From Mycobacterium sp. SMC-8 (lineage in GTDB: Bacteria; Actinomycetota; Actinomycetes; Mycobacteriales; Mycobacteriaceae), in contig NZ_CP079865.1 of the NCBI RefSeq assembly GCF_025263565.1, forward strand, positions 2,294,001 through 2,358,000: a stretch of DNA of 64,000 bases. Reading direction: 5' to 3'. A model generated the notes under the pieces. It searched no databases, was not told where the DNA came from, and saw nothing but the letters and a program-made list of their open reading frames with translations. A program made the translations under genes and the position numbers. Positions 1 through 8,419 of this stretch are shown here, in pieces. How positions within the stretch are numbered: the stretch's first letter is position 1; each line of letters opens with the position of its first letter.

Positions 1-437
1 CCCGGGATGGTGAACACATCACCGATGTCGACCATGTTCAGCTGTTCGCGCAGATCGACACCGGACTCATAGTTGTAGGTCCCGAAGAGGTTGGTGGAGC
101 GGCGAATTCCCTGAGGGCCGAACCGGGTTCCGGGCCGGTAGGTGGCGCCGGCGTCCAGCGGAACACCGAATATCGCGACCTCGGCGTCGTCGACCTCGTT
201 GACGTCCTCGATGAACGGGCACTTCAGGAAAGTGCCGCGCTCACCGGCGAAATGGGGTTTCTCGCCGCGGACGAACGTCGAGATCGTCCGGTCGTTGATC
301 GTCGGCGCGGCCTCCAGGCCGTAGCTCAGGCCGCGGTCGATCTCCTCGCGCAGCCGCCGATCGCCGAGCCGGGCCTCGGCCTGTTGAGCCCACGCGCCCT
401 CGGCGTTGGGCAGCGACGGGTCGGGATAGTCGGACAT
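1..437 (-). CDS. agmatinase/ureohydrolase family protein, N-terminal part (truncated by window edge)
   Basis: The minus strand is open from an ATG at 437 to the window edge, giving the first 145 residues. The translation contains the ureohydrolase signature GVPLDAGATYRPGTRFGP followed by QGIR, and then a segment that leads toward the metal-binding region, which lies outside the window. The family (agmatinase, guanidinobutyrase, arginase) hydrolyses guanidino compounds to urea and an amine using two manganese ions. A GGGAG ribosome site sits about 7 bases before the ATG. The divergent neighbour is a sodium:solute symporter, so uptake and hydrolysis of a guanidino compound is a reasonable inference; the exact substrate cannot be told from this fragment. 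Confidence 0.85.
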   Translation of the reverse strand, partial: MSDYPDPSLPNAEGAWAQQAEARLGDRRLREEIDRGLSYGLEAAPTINDRTISTFVRGEKPHFAGERGTFLKCPFIEDVNEVDDAEVAIFGVPLDAGATYRPGTRFGPQGIRRSTNLFGTYNYESGVDLREQLNMVDIGDVFTIP

Positions 438-793
438 GAAAGCTCCCAACGCGCCGTCTTGTCGCTGACCGGGTACGACGCACCTCGTCCGGGGCGCCGG
501 ATCGCACGGCGCCTGCGACAATTGTCAACACGTCGGTGAATTGCTGTCCACTGGAACAGGAAACGCATCGTTTACATCCGGTGCGCCCGGACGTAATGCA
601 CGGGAGTTTTCCTGGCTGGGACTCACATCGGCATGTGGGGCGCGCCTAGGGTTCCGCCGGCAGGCAGCCGGGTCTGGTCCGAGAGACGCAGGCGGCCGGC
701 ACCGGAGCCCGGCCGCTCCACGGCGGGACAAAAACCCGGGAGACTTCCGCAAGTGTGGAGGCTCGGTCTCCGCGTGATCTCGGGAGATCCCCA
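438..793. promoter_or_regulatory. divergent intergenic region between ureohydrolase and symporter genes
   Basis: These 356 bases have no convincing gene. They must hold both divergent promoters. Visible elements are a perfect palindrome GACAATTGTC at 517-526, a short inverted repeat TCCGG-5 nt-CCGGA at 577-591, and a GGGAGAT ribosome site just before the symporter ATG. No strong -10 element is obvious. Confidence 0.5.
517..526. promoter_or_regulatory. palindromic candidate operator
   Basis: GACAATTGTC is a perfect 10-bp palindrome about 80 bases upstream of the ureohydrolase start. Position and symmetry suit a dimeric repressor or activator of the guanidino-compound genes. No matching regulator gene is visible next to it, so this is only a candidate. 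Confidence 0.3.
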
Positions 794-2317
794 ATGATCC
801 TTCTCGGTGTGGCGATCAGCATCGCCATCGTGGTGGCCGTCGGTTTCGCTGTATCGCGGCGCATCGAAGGCGACAGCGCGAATTTCCTTGTCGGCGGCCG
901 GATGTTGCCGTTCTGGCTCGTCGGCGGTGCGTTGATGGGCGCGGCGGTCGACACCAACGCCACCCTCGGAAACACCGATCTGGCCTTCGAATTCGGATTC
1001 TGGGCCGGTGCCTGTCTGCCGCTGGGGCTGGCGTTGTGCCTGACGATCACCGGCATCTTCTTCGCCAAGCCGATGAACCGGATGGGGCTGACGTCGTTCC
1101 CCGACTACTACCGGCTGCGGTTCGGTCGCTCGGTGGAGATCGGCGCCTCACTGCTTCTCGTGGTCGCGTTCTGCATGCTGGTGGCCGGCAACCTGGTCGC
1201 CGGCGGCCTGCTGTTCAACTACTTCCTCGGTATGCCGTACTGGCTCGGGGTGGTGCTGATCGCGGCCATCGCGGTGGCCTACACCGGGACCGGCGGACTG
1301 ATCGCCGACGCGTACACCGCGATCATCCAGATGGCACTGATCCTGGTCGGCGCGATCGGGCTGTTCATCTGGATGACGAGCACACATGGGCTCGACATCG
1401 CCGAGGGCACAGGACCATTAGCGCTCGGTCAGCTCTCCGACCCGGCTCAGGGTGCGGTGATCAACTGGGCGACACTGATTGCGCTGGGGATCGGCGACAT
1501 CGTCGCGATCGACTTCATGGCGCGGGTGTTCTCGGCGAAGTCGCCCGAGGCCGCCCGCAAGGCCTGCTTCACCGCGGCGGCCGGCACGGTGGCGATCTGC
1601 ATCCCGTTCGGACTGGTCGAGCTCGCCGCGCATTCGTTCCTGCCGGAGGAACTCGACGGGCCGGTGCTGTTCGTGCTGCTGGACCGGTACGCGCCGGCCG
1701 GGCTGACGGTGCTGGTGCTGTGCGGGCTGGTCGGCGCGTCGATGTCGACCGCCAACGGTGCGATCCTGGCGATCTCGAACGTGTGCGTGCGCAACCTCGG
1801 CGGGGTGCGGCGCGTGCATGTGCCCGGGAAGAAGGATCCACTGCTGCGCGCCGCGCGCATCGCGATGGCGCCGATGACCCTGTTCTCCATCCTGTTCGCG
1901 ATCTACGTGCAGCAGACGGGAATTCTGCTCACGCTGGCATTCGACCTGATGCTGGCCTGCCTGATCGTGCCGTTCATCCTCGGTCTGGTGTGGCGGCGCG
2001 GGACCACCACCGCGGCCGTCGCCGCGATCGCCGTCGGTTTCGCGGTCCGGATCGCGCTCTTCGTGCTCACCCCGACGATGTTCGGCGTCGAGAACACCAT
2101 CCTGTACATCCCCAACGACCTCATCAGCGCCTCCTTCGACGGCTGGCCGACGTTCATCGCGTTCCTCGCGGGTCTGCTGACCTATGTCGTGGTGGCACTG
2201 ATGACCCCGCCCGCGCACATGCGGGGTCTCGACATACAGGTCGCCAAGGATCTCGACGACGTCCTCGACGATGCGGACCGCTTCGAGAAGGAGCCCGAGC
2301 CCGAGCCCGTCAGCTGA
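794..2317 (+). CDS. sodium:solute symporter family (SSS) transporter
   Basis: A 507-residue polytopic membrane protein with about 13 hydrophobic segments, typical of the SSS family that couples Na+ or H+ influx to solute uptake. It begins MILLGVAISIAIVV with the first helix at the N-terminus. Glycine-rich family segments such as YTGTGGLIADAYTAIIQ and GLVGASMSTANGAILAISNV are visible, and the C-terminus is a short charged tail. I chose the ATG at 794 over an upstream GTG at 755 because GGGAGAT lies just before it and the upstream extension is not membrane-like. Divergent from the agmatinase-family gene, so it may import a guanidino compound or another nitrogen source; this is inferred from context only. 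Its 3' end overlaps the convergent methyltransferase gene by 8 bases. Confidence 0.87.
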   Translation: MILLGVAISIAIVVAVGFAVSRRIEGDSANFLVGGRMLPFWLVGGALMGAAVDTNATLGNTDLAFEFGFWAGACLPLGLALCLTITGIFFAKPMNRMGLTSFPDYYRLRFGRSVEIGASLLLVVAFCMLVAGNLVAGGLLFNYFLGMPYWLGVVLIAAIAVAYTGTGGLIADAYTAIIQMALILVGAIGLFIWMTSTHGLDIAEGTGPLALGQLSDPAQGAVINWATLIALGIGDIVAIDFMARVFSAKSPEAARKACFTAAAGTVAICIPFGLVELAAHSFLPEELDGPVLFVLLDRYAPAGLTVLVLCGLVGASMSTANGAILAISNVCVRNLGGVRRVHVPGKKDPLLRAARIAMAPMTLFSILFAIYVQQTGILLTLAFDLMLACLIVPFILGLVWRRGTTTAAVAAIAVGFAVRIALFVLTPTMFGVENTILYIPNDLISASFDGWPTFIAFLAGLLTYVVVALMTPPAHMRGLDIQVAKDLDDVLDDADRFEKEPEPEPVS

Positions 2318-3107
2318 CCGGTGCGACGGCGTCCCACGGCACCGTGAGGACGCCGTCGCGCCGACTGCGGCGCGGCGATGTCACCGGAAACCCTTCGCCG
2401 GCAAGCAATTCCAGCATTGCCCGCCACCGGATCCGCGGACCGAACACGCCGTGGCCGGCGACGCTGGCCCAGGCGCGATCGGCGGCACGCAGCAGTGTGT
2501 GGATCGGCTGACCCGGCACGTTGTGGTGGATCAGCACCTTCGGCAGGCGTTCGGCCAGATCCGACGGCCGCTCGATCGCGAACGGATCGCAGGCCAGCGT
2601 GAGGCTGACCGGCGAGGCGGTGTCCAGCAGCACCCAGCAGCACAGCCGGCCCAGCTCGTCACAGGTGCCGTCCACGATCAGGCCGCCGGGGGCGACGCCG
2701 CGGCGCATCGCGGCCCAGGCGTCGTCCACCTCGTCGACCGGATACTGACGCAACACGTTGAACGCCCGGACCAGGATCGGCCGGTGTCCGGCCAGTTCGA
2801 AGCCGCCCAAAGCGAATTCGACGCCATCGGGGGTCCCGTCCCGCACCGCGGCCTGACCGGCGCGCACCCGCTCCGGGTCGATCTCCAGTCCGATCACCCG
2901 TACGTCGGGGCGAACCCGGCGCAGCCGGATCGCCAGCTCCAGCGTGGTCACCGGTTTGGCGCCGTAGCCCAGGTCGACCACCAGCGGGTCGGCCGTCGAC
3001 TGCAGCGCGGTGCGGACCCGGCAGGAGTGGACCAGCCAACGGTCGCTGCGCCGAAGCCGGTTGTGGCCGGTGGTGCCCCGGGTCACCTGTCCGAGCGGGG
3101 CAGCCAT
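2310..3107 (-). CDS. class I SAM-dependent methyltransferase, substrate unknown
   Basis: A 265-residue protein with a Rossmann-type methyltransferase core: VVDLGYGAKPVTTLELA resembles motif I (hhDhGxG), followed by an acidic strand end in VRVIGLEIDPERV that would bind the SAM ribose. The N-terminus holds a basic segment (RRSDRWLVHSCRVR). No target-specific domain is visible, so the substrate is unknown. It is not part of the M. tuberculosis Rv0481c neighbourhood as I know it. A TACCAT -10 element at 3115-3120 places transcription at or next to the ATG. Confidence 0.75.
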   Translation of the reverse strand: MAAPLGQVTRGTTGHNRLRRSDRWLVHSCRVRTALQSTADPLVVDLGYGAKPVTTLELAIRLRRVRPDVRVIGLEIDPERVRAGQAAVRDGTPDGVEFALGGFELAGHRPILVRAFNVLRQYPVDEVDDAWAAMRRGVAPGGLIVDGTCDELGRLCCWVLLDTASPVSLTLACDPFAIERPSDLAERLPKVLIHHNVPGQPIHTLLRAADRAWASVAGHGVFGPRIRWRAMLELLAGEGFPVTSPRRSRRDGVLTVPWDAVAPVS

Positions 3108-3114
3108 GGCGTGA

Positions 3115-3120
3115 ATGGTA
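3115..3120 (-). promoter_or_regulatory. -10 element for the methyltransferase gene (leaderless)
   Basis: On the minus strand TACCAT fits TANNNT; a start site 12 bases on falls one base before the ATG at 3107, predicting a leaderless transcript. Confidence 0.45.
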
Positions 3121-3129
3121 GAGACCCGG

Positions 3130-3636
3130 TCAGCTGTTTTCGGTGATCCACACCGTGGTGAACCGCTGTTCGGCGATCACCAGATCCACCAGCTGACTGC
3201 CGATGAAGTTCTCGATCTTGCCGCCGATCAGAGGTACCCGGACCTCGACGGTGGCCGTCAATGTCATCCGCGCCCCGGCGCCGGCCGGCCCCAGCTGCGC
3301 CTCGCCGGTCAGCTCGGCCGGAGCACCCGGGATCGAGCCGCGCACCACCCCCGAGGCGCGCCCGTCGCTGATCGGGGTCCAGATCTCCTCACGCACCAAG
3401 CTCAGGTCACCGCGGTGGAACTGCGTGACCACCGCGGGCAGACGGTCGGCGCGCAGCGTCTGGGTGGTCTTGACGCGGACGTTTCCCGCCTCGTCGACCA
3501 CCATTTCGTCGAGCGAGGCGTGATCGGCACCGGAGTCACTGAGCCGGACCAGCCAGTAGTGCTCGTCGCTGAACGCGTTGTGTACCTGTTCGACCGTGCC
3601 CTCGTACTCGGCGGCCATGTCGAATGAACGAGGCAT
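3130..3636 (-). CDS. DUF2505 / SRPBCC-like conserved protein (Rv0481c homologue)
   Basis: A 168-residue protein beginning MPRSFDMAAEYEGTVEQV, which matches the start of mycobacterial Rv0481c proteins (DUF2505). The family is thought to adopt a START-like (SRPBCC) ligand-binding fold; no catalytic residues are assigned. The alternating beta pattern (for example RMTLTATVEVRVPLIGGKIE) fits such a fold. It is transcribed divergently from murB across a 26-base gap, the same arrangement as in M. tuberculosis. Function is unknown. Confidence 0.8.
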   Translation of the reverse strand: MPRSFDMAAEYEGTVEQVHNAFSDEHYWLVRLSDSGADHASLDEMVVDEAGNVRVKTTQTLRADRLPAVVTQFHRGDLSLVREEIWTPISDGRASGVVRGSIPGAPAELTGEAQLGPAGAGARMTLTATVEVRVPLIGGKIENFIGSQLVDLVIAEQRFTTVWITENS

Positions 3637-3644
3637 AGCTGGCC

Positions 3645-3654
3645 ACGCTACCGT
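3645..3654. promoter_or_regulatory. overlapping divergent -10 elements for murB and the DUF2505 gene
   Basis: ACGCTACCGT contains TACCGT for the plus strand (3649-3654) and TAGCGT for the minus strand (3650-3645), sharing one TA step. Start sites 12 bases downstream fall 2 bases before murB GTG 3663 and 2 bases before the DUF2505 ATG 3636, so both mRNAs would be nearly leaderless. Confidence 0.5.
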
Positions 3655-3662
3655 TAGCTGTC

Positions 3663-4712
3663 GTGGTCAGTTCGTTGTCCGGCGGCGTGCCGTGTGCCCA
3701 GCACGTGCCGCTCGCACCGCTGACCACGCTGCGTGTCGGTCCCTCGGCGCGTTGCCTGATCACCTGCGAGACCACCGAGCAGATCGGTCCCGCGGTTCGC
3801 GAGGCCGGACCGGACGCGCTGATCCTGGCGGGCGGGTCCAACGTGGTCATCGCCGACGACCTGGCCGATCTGACGGTGGTGCGGCTGGCCAACACCGGCA
3901 TCGACATCGACGGCGCCGTGGTGCGCGCCGAAGCCGGCGCGGTGTGGGACGACGTCGTCGCCGCGTCGTTGGCGCACGGTCTGGGCGGTCTGGAGTGCCT
4001 GTCCGGTATCCCGGGATCGGCGGGTGCGACGCCGGTGCAGAACGTGGGCGCCTACGGGGCCGAGGTGGCCGACACCATCACCGGGGTCAGGCTGCTGGAC
4101 CGCCGCACCGGTGAGGACCGCTGGGTCACCCCGGAATTCCTGCAGTTCGGTTACCGCACAAGCATTGTCAAGCACTCGTCGGCCTGGGTGGTGCTGGAGG
4201 TGGAGTTCACGCTCGACCCGTCGGGTCGCAGCGCGCCGCTGCGCTACGGGGAGCTGGCCACCGTACTGGGCGTCGCACCGGGGGAGCGCGCGGAACCGGC
4301 CCGGGTGCGGGCGGCGGTGCTGTCGTTGCGGGCCGGCAAGGGCATGGTTCTCGACGACGCCGACCACGACACCTGGAGCGTCGGCTCGTTCTTCACCAAC
4401 CCGGTGGTCAGCCGTGCCGAACTCGACCGGCTCGCCGCGTCCGTCGACGGTCCGGTGCCGAACTATCCCGTCCCGGGCGGGGTGAAGCTCGCCGCCGGCT
4501 GGCTCGTCGAACGCGCCGGATTCGCCAAGGGCCATCCCGGGGACGGTGCGCCGGCCCGGCTGTCGACCAAGCACGCGCTGGCGCTGACCAACCGCGGGTC
4601 CGCCACCTCCGCGGAGGTGATCGCGCTGGCCAGGGCGGTGCGCGACGGTGTGCGGGCCGCGTTCGGGATCGACCTCACACCCGAGCCGGTGCTGGTCGGC
4701 TGCTCTCTCTAG
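3663..4712 (+). CDS. murB: UDP-N-acetylmuramate dehydrogenase (UDP-N-acetylenolpyruvoylglucosamine reductase)
   Basis: A 349-residue cytosolic FAD enzyme that reduces UDP-GlcNAc-enolpyruvate to UDP-MurNAc with NADPH, the second step of peptidoglycan precursor synthesis. The PCMH-type FAD domain is clear: [14 protein letters not shown] near residues 53-66 and [19 protein letters not shown] near 117-135. The proton-donor serine of the GSFFTNP motif is Ser242. Length matches Rv0482. The GTG start at 3663 follows a TACCGT -10 element, which favours this start. Next downstream is the L,D-transpeptidase gene, so two cell-wall genes sit together. Confidence 0.95.
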   Translation: MVSSLSGGVPCAQHVPLAPLTTLRVGPSARCLITCETTEQIGPAVREAGPDALILAGGSNVVIADDLADLTVVRLANTGIDIDGAVVRAEAGAVWDDVVAASLAHGLGGLECLSGIPGSAGATPVQNVGAYGAEVADTITGVRLLDRRTGEDRWVTPEFLQFGYRTSIVKHSSAWVVLEVEFTLDPSGRSAPLRYGELATVLGVAPGERAEPARVRAAVLSLRAGKGMVLDDADHDTWSVGSFFTNPVVSRAELDRLAASVDGPVPNYPVPGGVKLAAGWLVERAGFAKGHPGDGAPARLSTKHALALTNRGSATSAEVIALARAVRDGVRAAFGIDLTPEPVLVGCSL

Positions 4713-4713
4713 G

Positions 4714-4719
4714 TACCGT
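4714..4719 (+). promoter_or_regulatory. -10 element for the L,D-transpeptidase gene
   Basis: TACCGT, the same hexamer used ahead of murB, ends 8 bases before the GTG at 4728, so a leaderless or near-leaderless transcript is likely. The gene could still also be read through from murB. Confidence 0.4.
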
Positions 4720-4727
4720 GGCTTCAC

Positions 4728-6026
4728 GTGAGCCCTGCTGAACCGCTGCCGTCGATCACGCGGCGGCGTGCCCTCGCCGCCCTGGCGGTCGGCGTCGTCG
4801 TACCCGGTGCGTTGGCAGCGTGCGCGTCCAGCGACAACGGCGCGCCCGGCGGATCCGACGCCGGCGAGGCGGCGAAGGCGCCGACGCTGCGCTTTGAGCC
4901 CGCGAACGCGTCCGACGACGTCAAACCCAACACGCCGGTCAGCGTCGAGGTCACCGACGGCTGGTTTCAGAAGGTGACCCTGACCAATGCCGGCGGCAAG
5001 GTGGTCCAAGGCGCCCTGAACCGGGACCGCAACGTCTTCACCGTCACCGAACCGCTCGGCTACGGCGTCGAGTACACCTGGGCGGGCACCGCGGTCGGCA
5101 AGGACGGCAAGTCGGTGCCGGTGGAGGCGTCGTTCACCACCGTCGACCCGTCCGTGCAGGTCAACGGCCGGTTCCAGCTCGCCGACGGGCAGACCGTCGG
5201 GGTGGCGGCGCCGATCATCCTGCAGTTCGACTCCGCGATCGCCGACGACGACCGCGCCGAAGTCGAGAAGGCGCTGACGGTGACGACCACGCCGCCGGTG
5301 GAGGGCAGCTGGGCCTGGCTGCCCGACGAGGCCGCGGGGTCCCGGGTGCACTGGCGGACCAGGGAGTACTACCCGGCGGGCACCACCGTGCACGTCGACG
5401 CGAAGCTCTACGGCGTGCCGTTCGGCGACGGCGCCTACGGGGCCGCGGACTCGACGCTGGACTTCTCCGTCGGCCGGTTCCAGGTGGTGAAGGCCGAGGC
5501 GTCCTCACACCGGATCCAGGTCCTCACCGACGCCGGCGTGATCATGGACTTCCCGTGCAGCTACGGCGAGGGAGATCTTGACCGCAACGTCACCCGCAGC
5601 GGGATCCACGTGGTCACCGAGAAGTACGAGGACTTCTACATGACCAACCCGGCGGCCGGCTACGCCAACGTTCGGGAGCGGTTCGCGGTCCGGATCTCCA
5701 ACAACGGCGAGTTCATCCACGCCAACCCGGCCAGTTCGGGCGCCCAGGGCAACAGCAACGTCACCAACGGCTGCATCAACCTGTCGCTCGAGGACGCCGA
5801 GCAGTACTTCAACGTCGCGATCTACGGCGATCCCGTCGAGGTGACCGGCACCCGCATCCCGCTGTCCTACGCCGACGGTGACATCTGGGATTGGGCGGTG
5901 CCCTGGGACGAATGGGTTTCGATGTCGGCGCTGTCGGAGCGCGACGCTCCGGAGAACATCCCCAGCACCGCGCCGGTGACGCCGTCGGAGGCGCCGCAGC
6001 CGGTGGGCGACCGCCCCGGCCGCTGA
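4728..6026 (+). CDS. lprQ: L,D-transpeptidase lipoprotein (LprQ/Ldt5 homologue, Rv0483)
   Basis: A 432-residue exported enzyme that makes 3-3 cross-links in mycobacterial peptidoglycan and is the target class of carbapenems. The N-terminus has RRR, a hydrophobic stretch and a lipobox LAAC with Cys32 as the lipidation site. Two Ig-like regions lead to a YkuD catalytic domain: His331 in EFIHANP and the nucleophile Cys349 in VTNGCINLS. The C-terminal tail is Pro/Ala-rich. GTG start at 4728 follows a TACCGT element. It ends just before a 65-base hairpin that separates it from the convergent SDR gene. Assignment to Ldt5/LprQ rests on gene order and motif form. Confidence 0.92.
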   Translation: MSPAEPLPSITRRRALAALAVGVVVPGALAACASSDNGAPGGSDAGEAAKAPTLRFEPANASDDVKPNTPVSVEVTDGWFQKVTLTNAGGKVVQGALNRDRNVFTVTEPLGYGVEYTWAGTAVGKDGKSVPVEASFTTVDPSVQVNGRFQLADGQTVGVAAPIILQFDSAIADDDRAEVEKALTVTTTPPVEGSWAWLPDEAAGSRVHWRTREYYPAGTTVHVDAKLYGVPFGDGAYGAADSTLDFSVGRFQVVKAEASSHRIQVLTDAGVIMDFPCSYGEGDLDRNVTRSGIHVVTEKYEDFYMTNPAAGYANVRERFAVRISNNGEFIHANPASSGAQGNSNVTNGCINLSLEDAEQYFNVAIYGDPVEVTGTRIPLSYADGDIWDWAVPWDEWVSMSALSERDAPENIPSTAPVTPSEAPQPVGDRPGR

Positions 6027-6035
6027 CCGGTTTTC

Positions 6036-6100
6036 CCGCCGAAATCGCATTCCACGCGCGTCAAGTGCGACTTGACGCGCGTGGAATGCAATTTCGGCGG
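6036..6100. repeat. long palindromic repeat, copy 1 (possible bidirectional terminator)
   Basis: Two 31-base arms (6036-6066 and 6070-6100) with one mismatch surround a 3-base loop. Arm core: GAAATCGCATTCC. It lies between the convergent L,D-transpeptidase and SDR genes, where it could end transcription from both sides; there is no U-tract. Related but looser copies occur at 39084-39147 and 43281-43335. Confidence 0.8.
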
Positions 6101-6103
6101 AGG

Positions 6104-6862
6104 TCAGGTCACCCGGTTGAACCGTGACCCGGACGCGCCACTGACCTGGTCGCGCGGGCGGACCACGATCAGATCCAGGTCGACGTGGGGCGGGCGGCTT
6201 GCCACAAACCCGATGATCTCGGCGATGTCCTCGGCGACCAGCGGCGTCACGCCCTCGTACACCTTGTCGGCGCGTTCGGTGTCACCGTCGAACCGGTTGA
6301 GCGAGAAGTCGGTTCGCACCATGCCCGGGGCGACCTCGGTGAGCCGGACCGGCTTTCCGAGCAGCTCGCTGCGCAGCGTGCGGTGCAGCACACCCTGGGC
6401 GTGCTTGGCCGAGGTGTAGCCGGCGCCGTTGTCGTAGATCTCCACCGCGGCGATCGAGGTGACGGTGACGATCAGCCCGTCACCCGAGTCGATCAGCTTG
6501 GGCAGCAGCGCGCGGGTGACGTGCAGGGTGCCCAGCACGTTGGCCTCCCACATCCAGCGCCAGTGCTCGACGTCGGCGTCGGCCACCGACTCGAGTCCGC
6601 GGGCTCCGCCGGCGTTGTTGACGAGCACATCGACGCGGTCGAGCCGTCCGGCGAGCGCCGCCACGGCCGTCGGATCAGTGACGTCGGCCACAATCGCCGT
6701 CCCGTCCAGCTCGGCGGCCAGCGCTTGGATCGGAGCTTCCCGGCGGGCCACGCAGACCACGTGAAAGCCTTGTGCAGCAAGCGTTCTCGCGGTCGCTTCG
6801 CCGATTCCGGCGCTGGCTCCGGTGACCACTGCGACCCGGCGGGCATCTGATGGCGTCGTCAT
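6104..6862 (-). CDS. short-chain dehydrogenase/reductase (Rv0484c homologue)
   Basis: A 252-residue classical SDR. It has the NADP-binding motif TGASAGIG (residues 14-21), NNAGG (82-86) and the catalytic YTSAK with Tyr149 and Lys153. The nearby VTSIAAV holds the catalytic serine region. Substrate is not evident. I chose the ATG at 6862 rather than 6886 because a TAGGCT -10 element at 6875-6870 puts transcription one base before 6862, and the extension MRAPRLGL would lie inside the promoter. Gene order matches Rv0484c. Confidence 0.88.
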   Translation of the reverse strand: MTTPSDARRVAVVTGASAGIGEATARTLAAQGFHVVCVARREAPIQALAAELDGTAIVADVTDPTAVAALAGRLDRVDVLVNNAGGARGLESVADADVEHWRWMWEANVLGTLHVTRALLPKLIDSGDGLIVTVTSIAAVEIYDNGAGYTSAKHAQGVLHRTLRSELLGKPVRLTEVAPGMVRTDFSLNRFDGDTERADKVYEGVTPLVAEDIAEIIGFVASRPPHVDLDLIVVRPRDQVSGASGSRFNRVT

Positions 6863-6869
6863 GAGGCCA

Positions 6870-6875
6870 AGCCTA
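6870..6875 (-). promoter_or_regulatory. -10 element for the SDR gene (leaderless)
   Basis: On the minus strand TAGGCT predicts a start site at 6863, directly before the ATG at 6862. It decides the start codon of the SDR gene. Confidence 0.5.
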
Positions 6876-6917
6876 GGCGCACGCATCCGACCGTCGCGCG
6901 GGCCCGCGAAGCCGTGC

Positions 6918-6923
6918 TAAGTT
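6918..6923 (+). promoter_or_regulatory. -10 element for the polycysteine leader ORF (leaderless)
   Basis: TAAGTT occupies positions -12 to -7 relative to the A of the ATG at 6930, the standard layout for a leaderless mycobacterial mRNA starting with the leader ORF. Confidence 0.6.
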
Positions 6924-6929
6924 CTCGCC

Positions 6930-7004
6930 ATGTCTCCGAACAGTCAGGCAGTTCCCGCTGCCGCGCGGCGTGCGTGTTGTTGTTGCGCACCTCGCCGCGC
7001 CTGA
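6930..7004 (+). CDS. polycysteine leader peptide (putative cysteine-responsive attenuator)
   Basis: A 24-residue ORF, MSPNSQAVPAAARR then ACCCCAPRRA, with four consecutive cysteine codons (TGT TGT TGT TGC, 6975-6986). Its ATG sits exactly 12 bases after a TAAGTT -10 element, so it should be translated from a leaderless mRNA. The Cys codons lie in the loop of a short stem GTGCG/CGCAC (6970-6974, 6986-6990). It ends 83 bases before the ROK regulator gene, which is followed by mshA of mycothiol synthesis. Leaderless polycysteine small ORFs acting as cysteine-responsive attenuators have been described in mycobacteria, and this one fits that class. Slow reading of the Cys codons when Cys-tRNA is short would alter expression of the downstream genes; that role here is inference. 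Confidence 0.75.
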   Translation: MSPNSQAVPAAARRACCCCAPRRA

Positions 7005-7087
7005 CTGCGCCCGGACTGATCACGTCCTGCTGAGTCGCCAGGTGTGGCATCTGCCAGACCATCCCCGACTCGACGAAGGACAGCTCC

Positions 7088-8383
7088 GTGAGCACTGCCA
7101 CTCTCGCCCCACGCTCCCGCACCGCACCGCCTAAGAGCGTCAAGCCGGCTGCCGGGGGCGGCCGCTACCCGCAGGCGCTGCTGCACCACATCGTCGCCCC
7201 CGCGCTGCGCGTCCCCGAGGCCGCCGCGGCGGCGGTGTTCGCCGCGGCCCGCCAGCGCGGGCCCATCGCCCGTGACGTCATCGCCCAGGTCACCGGCCTC
7301 AGCATCGCCACGGTGAACCGCCAGGTCACCGCGCTCCTGGACGCCGGCATGCTGCGCGAGCGCGCCGATCTCGCGGTGTCCGGCGCCATCGGCCGGCCCC
7401 GTGTCCCGGTAGAGGTCAACCACGAACCCTTCCTGACGCTGGGCATCCACATCGGCGCCCGCACCACGATCATCGTGGCCGCCGATCTATTCGGCCGCAC
7501 GCTCGACGTCGTGGAGACGCCGACCCCGCGCGGCCCCCAGTCCGCCGCGCTGACGGCGATCGCGGGCAGCGCCCGCCGCTACCTGAGCCGCTGGCACCGT
7601 CGCCGCCCGCTGTGGGTCGGGGTGGCCACCGGCGGCGTCGTCGACAGCACCACCGGCTATCTCGACCACTCGCGCCTGGGCTGGTCTGACGCGCCGGTCG
7701 GCCCGGTGCTCGCCGAGGCCATCGGCTTGCCGGTGTCGGTCGCGTCGCACGTCGACGCGATGGCCGGCGCGGAACTGCTGCTCGGTGTGCGCCGCCAGCC
7801 CGACACCACCTCCACCAGCCTGTACGTGTACGCCCGCGAAACCGTCGGCTACGCGCTGTCCATCGGGGGTCGGGTGCACTCGCCGGCCAGCGGTCCGGGC
7901 ACCATCGCCGGACTGCCCGCGTTCTCTGAACTCCTCGGCGGCACAGGGCAATTGGAGTCTACTGTCAGCGACGAGGCGGTACTGACCGCGGCTCGCAGGG
8001 CGCGCATCGTGCCCGCCGAGGGGCCGGCGTCGACCGTCACGGCCGTGCTGCGCGCGGCCCGGCAGGGCAACGAGCAGGCCGCCGCGCTGGTGGCCGAACG
8101 GGCGCGGGTCCTCGGCGAGGCCGTCGCCCTGCTGCGCGACATGCTCAACCCCGACGACCTGGTGGTCGGCGGCCAGGCCTTCACCGAATACCCCGAAGGC
8201 ATGCCACTGGTCGAATCCGCGTTCGCCGCCCGCTCCGCGCTGCCGCACCGCGACATCCGGGTGACGGCGTTCGGCAACCGCATCCAGGAAGCCGGCGCGG
8301 GCATCGTGTCCCTCGGCGGGCTGTACGCGGACCCGATCGGCGCGATGCGGCGGGCGGCTCGCAGGCCCGAAGTCAGTGCCTGA
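7088..8383 (+). CDS. ROK-family transcriptional regulator (Rv0485 homologue)
   Basis: A 431-residue protein with an N-terminal winged helix-turn-helix (RGPIARDVIAQVTGLSIATV) followed by a ROK sugar-kinase-like domain (LGIHIGARTTIIVAADLFGR and later GVATGGVVDSTTGYL). The ROK zinc-finger cysteines and the kinase catalytic Asp are not obvious, so it is probably a regulator and not an enzyme. Rv0485 in M. tuberculosis is a regulator with reported effects on PE/PPE genes. The GTG at 7088 has AGGACAG upstream. It lies between a polycysteine leader ORF and mshA, so its expression is likely tied to cysteine supply. Confidence 0.85.
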   Translation: MSTATLAPRSRTAPPKSVKPAAGGGRYPQALLHHIVAPALRVPEAAAAAVFAAARQRGPIARDVIAQVTGLSIATVNRQVTALLDAGMLRERADLAVSGAIGRPRVPVEVNHEPFLTLGIHIGARTTIIVAADLFGRTLDVVETPTPRGPQSAALTAIAGSARRYLSRWHRRRPLWVGVATGGVVDSTTGYLDHSRLGWSDAPVGPVLAEAIGLPVSVASHVDAMAGAELLLGVRRQPDTTSTSLYVYARETVGYALSIGGRVHSPASGPGTIAGLPAFSELLGGTGQLESTVSDEAVLTAARRARIVPAEGPASTVTAVLRAARQGNEQAAALVAERARVLGEAVALLRDMLNPDDLVVGGQAFTEYPEGMPLVESAFAARSALPHRDIRVTAFGNRIQEAGAGIVSLGGLYADPIGAMRRAARRPEVSA

Positions 8384-8419
8384 GGTCGGCCCGCGGCCCG
8401 GCGGTGTAGACATGACGAT

